From Chloroflexota bacterium (lineage in GTDB: Bacteria > Chloroflexota > UBA6077 > CF-72), in the NCBI GenBank assembly GCA_019242065.1, contig JAFAWJ010000425.1:1-7566 (forward strand): a DNA stretch of 7,566 nt, read 5' to 3'. Position 1 is the stretch's first letter. Every line of letters begins with the position of its first letter. The notes beneath the pieces were generated by a model that saw nothing but the letters and a program-made list of their open reading frames with translations, ran no database searches and had not been told where the DNA came from. Both the position numbers and the translations under genes were made by a program. Positions 6,029 to 7,566 of this stretch are shown one piece after another.

Positions 6029-6514
6029 CTACGAATTGAAAAGCGAGGCAGACCAGTGCGCGTGTCGCTCTTCCGACGACAGCGACGTCTGCGCCAGCTG
6101 AATAATCGTCCCAAACGCACTGCGCGGCGAGATGAACGCCTCCTGCCACCGCGGATCCCCATAGTCCTCGTCCACGACGCGTAACCCGGCCGCCTTCGCC
6201 CGCTCCACTGCCACGCGCAGGTCGCGCACCCTAAACGTCATGTGGTGCGGCCGCTCGCCATACCGCTCCAGGAACGCGTGCAGGAAGCCGCCCTCGCCCA
6301 CCGGTTCGAGCAGCTCCACCTGGCTCCCGTTCGGATACCGCAGGGTGAACCACATGAATCCACGCCGGTCGATGCGCTCGTAGCCATTCGGCTGCCCACC
6401 CAGCAAGTCCTGGTACAGCGGCAGCGCCGCCTGAATCGAGCGGACCGCCACCGCCGTGTGGTCGAGGGCGATCACGCCCAGCTCGCCGACCACCGCCAGC
6501 TCCGAAGCGCTCAT
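6029..6514 (-). CDS. VOC (glyoxalase/methylmalonyl-CoA epimerase-like) family protein
   Basis: This 161-residue protein has two beta-alpha-beta-beta-beta modules: the first at about 14-70 (ALDHTAVAVRSIQAALPLYQDLLG ... QVELLEP, segments abridged), the second at about 87-142 (RPHHMTFRVRDL ... GTIIQLAQ). Aligned by eye with methylmalonyl-CoA epimerase, the metal positions are H19, E67, H91 and Q139, where the epimerase has His, Gln, His and Glu. A metal-dependent epimerase, lyase or dioxygenase-like activity on an acyl-CoA or keto-acid is plausible but unproved. The frame extends upstream to 6634, but ATG at 6514 is preferred: it overlaps the stop of the E2 gene (ATGA), and the earlier residues are an arginine-rich shadow of E2. 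The coupling suggests a role with the dehydrogenase complex. In branched-chain catabolism an epimerase would act a few steps downstream. Confidence 0.85.
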   Translation of the reverse strand: MSASELAVVGELGVIALDHTAVAVRSIQAALPLYQDLLGGQPNGYERIDRRGFMWFTLRYPNGSQVELLEPVGEGGFLHAFLERYGERPHHMTFRVRDLRVAVERAKAAGLRVVDEDYGDPRWQEAFISPRSAFGTIIQLAQTSLSSEERHAHWSASLFNS

Positions 6515-7566
6515 CGCAGCTGCAGCACCAGCTCGAGGGGCTGCTCGACAAACCGCCGCAGCGTGGCCATGAACCGGCCGGCACCCTCGCCGTCGAGCAC
6601 GCGGTGGTCGAACGTGAACGACGCGCCAATACACTGCCGCGCCACCACCTGGCCGTCGACCACCCGCGGCTGCAGGTCGATGCGGCCCAACCCGAGAATC
6701 GCGACCTCGGGGTAATTCAGAATCGGCGTGGCAAACAGCGCGCCACCGGGCAATCCCCCAAAGCTGGTAATCGTGAAGGTGCTGCCGCTGAGATCAGACG
6801 GTGCGGCGCGCCGCTCTCGCGCCGCCGTTACCAACCGGTCGACCTCGCCGGCCAGCTCGAGCACGGACAGTCGGTCCGCGTTGCGCACGACGGGCACCAC
6901 CAGCCCGCCCGGCACCGCGGTGGCGATGCCAATGTGAAACTCAGGGTGAAGGACGATGGCCTGCTGCTGCTCGTCGAGCGTGGCATTGGCCTCGGGCACG
7001 GCGCGCAGGGCCTCGATGCAGGCTTTGACGAAAAACGGCAAATAGGTCAGCTTGACGTTGGCCGCCGCCGGTGAGTGCAACAGCGCGGCGCGCGCCTCGA
7101 CCAGGGCCGTGACGTCGAGGATCTCCATGGAGGTGACCTGTGGCGCGTGCCGCCAGGCCTCGGCCATGTGATCGGCGATCGACCTTCTCAGTCCTCGCAG
7201 AGGAATAACCGACCCCGTCAGCCGATCCGCTGTGGTCCTCGTCTCGCGCGCGACCGGCGGCGAGGCTTCTGCGTCCAGGTCAGCAATACGCACGCGGCCC
7301 TGCGGCCCCGAGCCCGCCACCCGTTCGAGGTCAATGCCCCGTTCCCTCGCCAGCCGGCGCACAAACGGCGCCGCTCGCACCCGGTTCGTCGTTGCCAGCA
7401 TGGGAGCACGAGCCTCAGGCGGCGCCCCGACGATCCCAAAATACTCAGGCTCGGCTTCCCTGGCCTGCGCGCCGTTGCCCGTGTCGATCACCACCAGCAC
7501 GTCGCCCAGGTGCGCCACATCACCCTCGGCAAAGCACATCTCCAGCACCCGCCCGGCCACCGGCGT
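6511..7566 (-). CDS. 2-oxo acid dehydrogenase E2 (dihydrolipoamide acyltransferase), N-terminus missing
   Basis: This is the acyltransferase core of a pyruvate or branched-chain 2-oxo acid dehydrogenase complex, moving an acyl group from lipoamide to CoA. It runs off the right edge: the first visible residues (TPVAGRVLEMCFAEGDVAHL) are the second half of a lipoyl domain, so the lipoylated lysine lies outside and the GTG at 7560 is not the start. Counting that GTG as residue 1, a Pro/Ala-containing linker follows, then the peripheral subunit-binding domain at about 62-96 (APFVRRLARERGIDLERVAGSG), a second linker, and the catalytic domain from about 117 to 349. The active-site motif FDHRVLDG is at 317-324 (H319, D323), preceded by FGGLPGGALFATPILNYPEVAILGLG (267-292, abridged here as the trimer-fold signature). 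All catalytic residues are present. Substrate class cannot be read from E2 alone; E1 and E3 genes would be expected to the right. Confidence 0.93.
   Translation of the reverse strand, partial: TPVAGRVLEMCFAEGDVAHLGDVLVVIDTGNGAQAREAEPEYFGIVGAPPEARAPMLATTNRVRAAPFVRRLARERGIDLERVAGSGPQGRVRIADLDAEASPPVARETRTTADRLTGSVIPLRGLRRSIADHMAEAWRHAPQVTSMEILDVTALVEARAALLHSPAAANVKLTYLPFFVKACIEALRAVPEANATLDEQQQAIVLHPEFHIGIATAVPGGLVVPVVRNADRLSVLELAGEVDRLVTAARERRAAPSDLSGSTFTITSFGGLPGGALFATPILNYPEVAILGLGRIDLQPRVVDGQVVARQCIGASFTFDHRVLDGEGAGRFMATLRRFVEQPLELVLQLR

Noticed and set aside
4920..6149. 409-codon minus-strand frame opposite the MetE-like gene
   Set aside because: It lies almost wholly antisense to a well-supported enzyme. 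Its composition is His/Ala/Arg/Val-rich with no recognisable domain, as expected for a mirror frame in G+C-rich DNA.
6515..6634. 40-residue N-terminal extension of the VOC protein
   Set aside because: It is an Arg/Ala-rich out-of-frame reading of the E2 C-terminus. The ATG at 6514 with its ATGA overlap and the start of the VOC fold explain the gene better.
7560..7566. GTG at 7560 as the true start of the E2 gene
   Set aside because: The frame stays open to the window edge and the first residues are the middle of a lipoyl domain, so the gene begins beyond the window.

Overview
The window is G+C-rich, gene-dense bacterial chromosome. The likeliest source is a member of the Chloroflexota. This rests mainly on the sigma factor (its N-terminal CFEIFHRAV...DDAAW stretch and long helical sigma-2) and on the soluble zinc-finger partner carrying a C-terminal beta domain, a gene pair I associate with that phylum. 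It is an inference from family resemblance, with no rRNA or marker gene here to confirm it. I see no mobile element, CRISPR array, tRNA, rRNA or phage gene.

Left part (98-4687, minus strand): a signalling and transcription cluster read leftward. A 1068-residue soluble histidine kinase (GAF-GAF-PAS-GAF-GAF-HisKA-HATPase) is followed after 44 bp by a group-4-like sigma-70 factor, then by a zinc-finger anti-sigma-like protein with no membrane helix. An 18-codon ORF exactly bridges the sigma and anti-sigma genes, overlapping both (TGATG and GTGA). At the far left a perfect 14-bp hairpin followed by TTTT looks like the intrinsic terminator of a rightward gene lying outside the window.

Middle (4688-6026): a divergent intergenic region with a TATCAT -10-like box and a CACGTG-centred near-palindrome. 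It is followed on the plus strand by a probable 50-residue single-span membrane protein, whose stop codon overlaps (ATGA) the start of a catalytic-domain-only, cobalamin-independent methionine synthase-like protein with a complete zinc site.

Right part (6029-7566, minus strand): the end of a 2-oxo acid dehydrogenase E2 (dihydrolipoamide acyltransferase) gene, cut by the window edge. It is coupled by an ATGA overlap to a glyoxalase/VOC-fold protein resembling methylmalonyl-CoA epimerase. The VOC and MetE-like genes converge with only 2 bp between their stop codons.

The left cluster plausibly links a cytosolic sensor to a dedicated sigma/anti-sigma switch. The right pair fits acyl-CoA or branched-chain catabolism. 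No clearly new system is proven. The best candidates for novelty are the kinase-sigma-soluble anti-sigma arrangement with its bridging mini-ORF, the unannotated small membrane protein coupled to the MetE-like enzyme, and the exchanged Glu/Gln ligand positions in the VOC protein.
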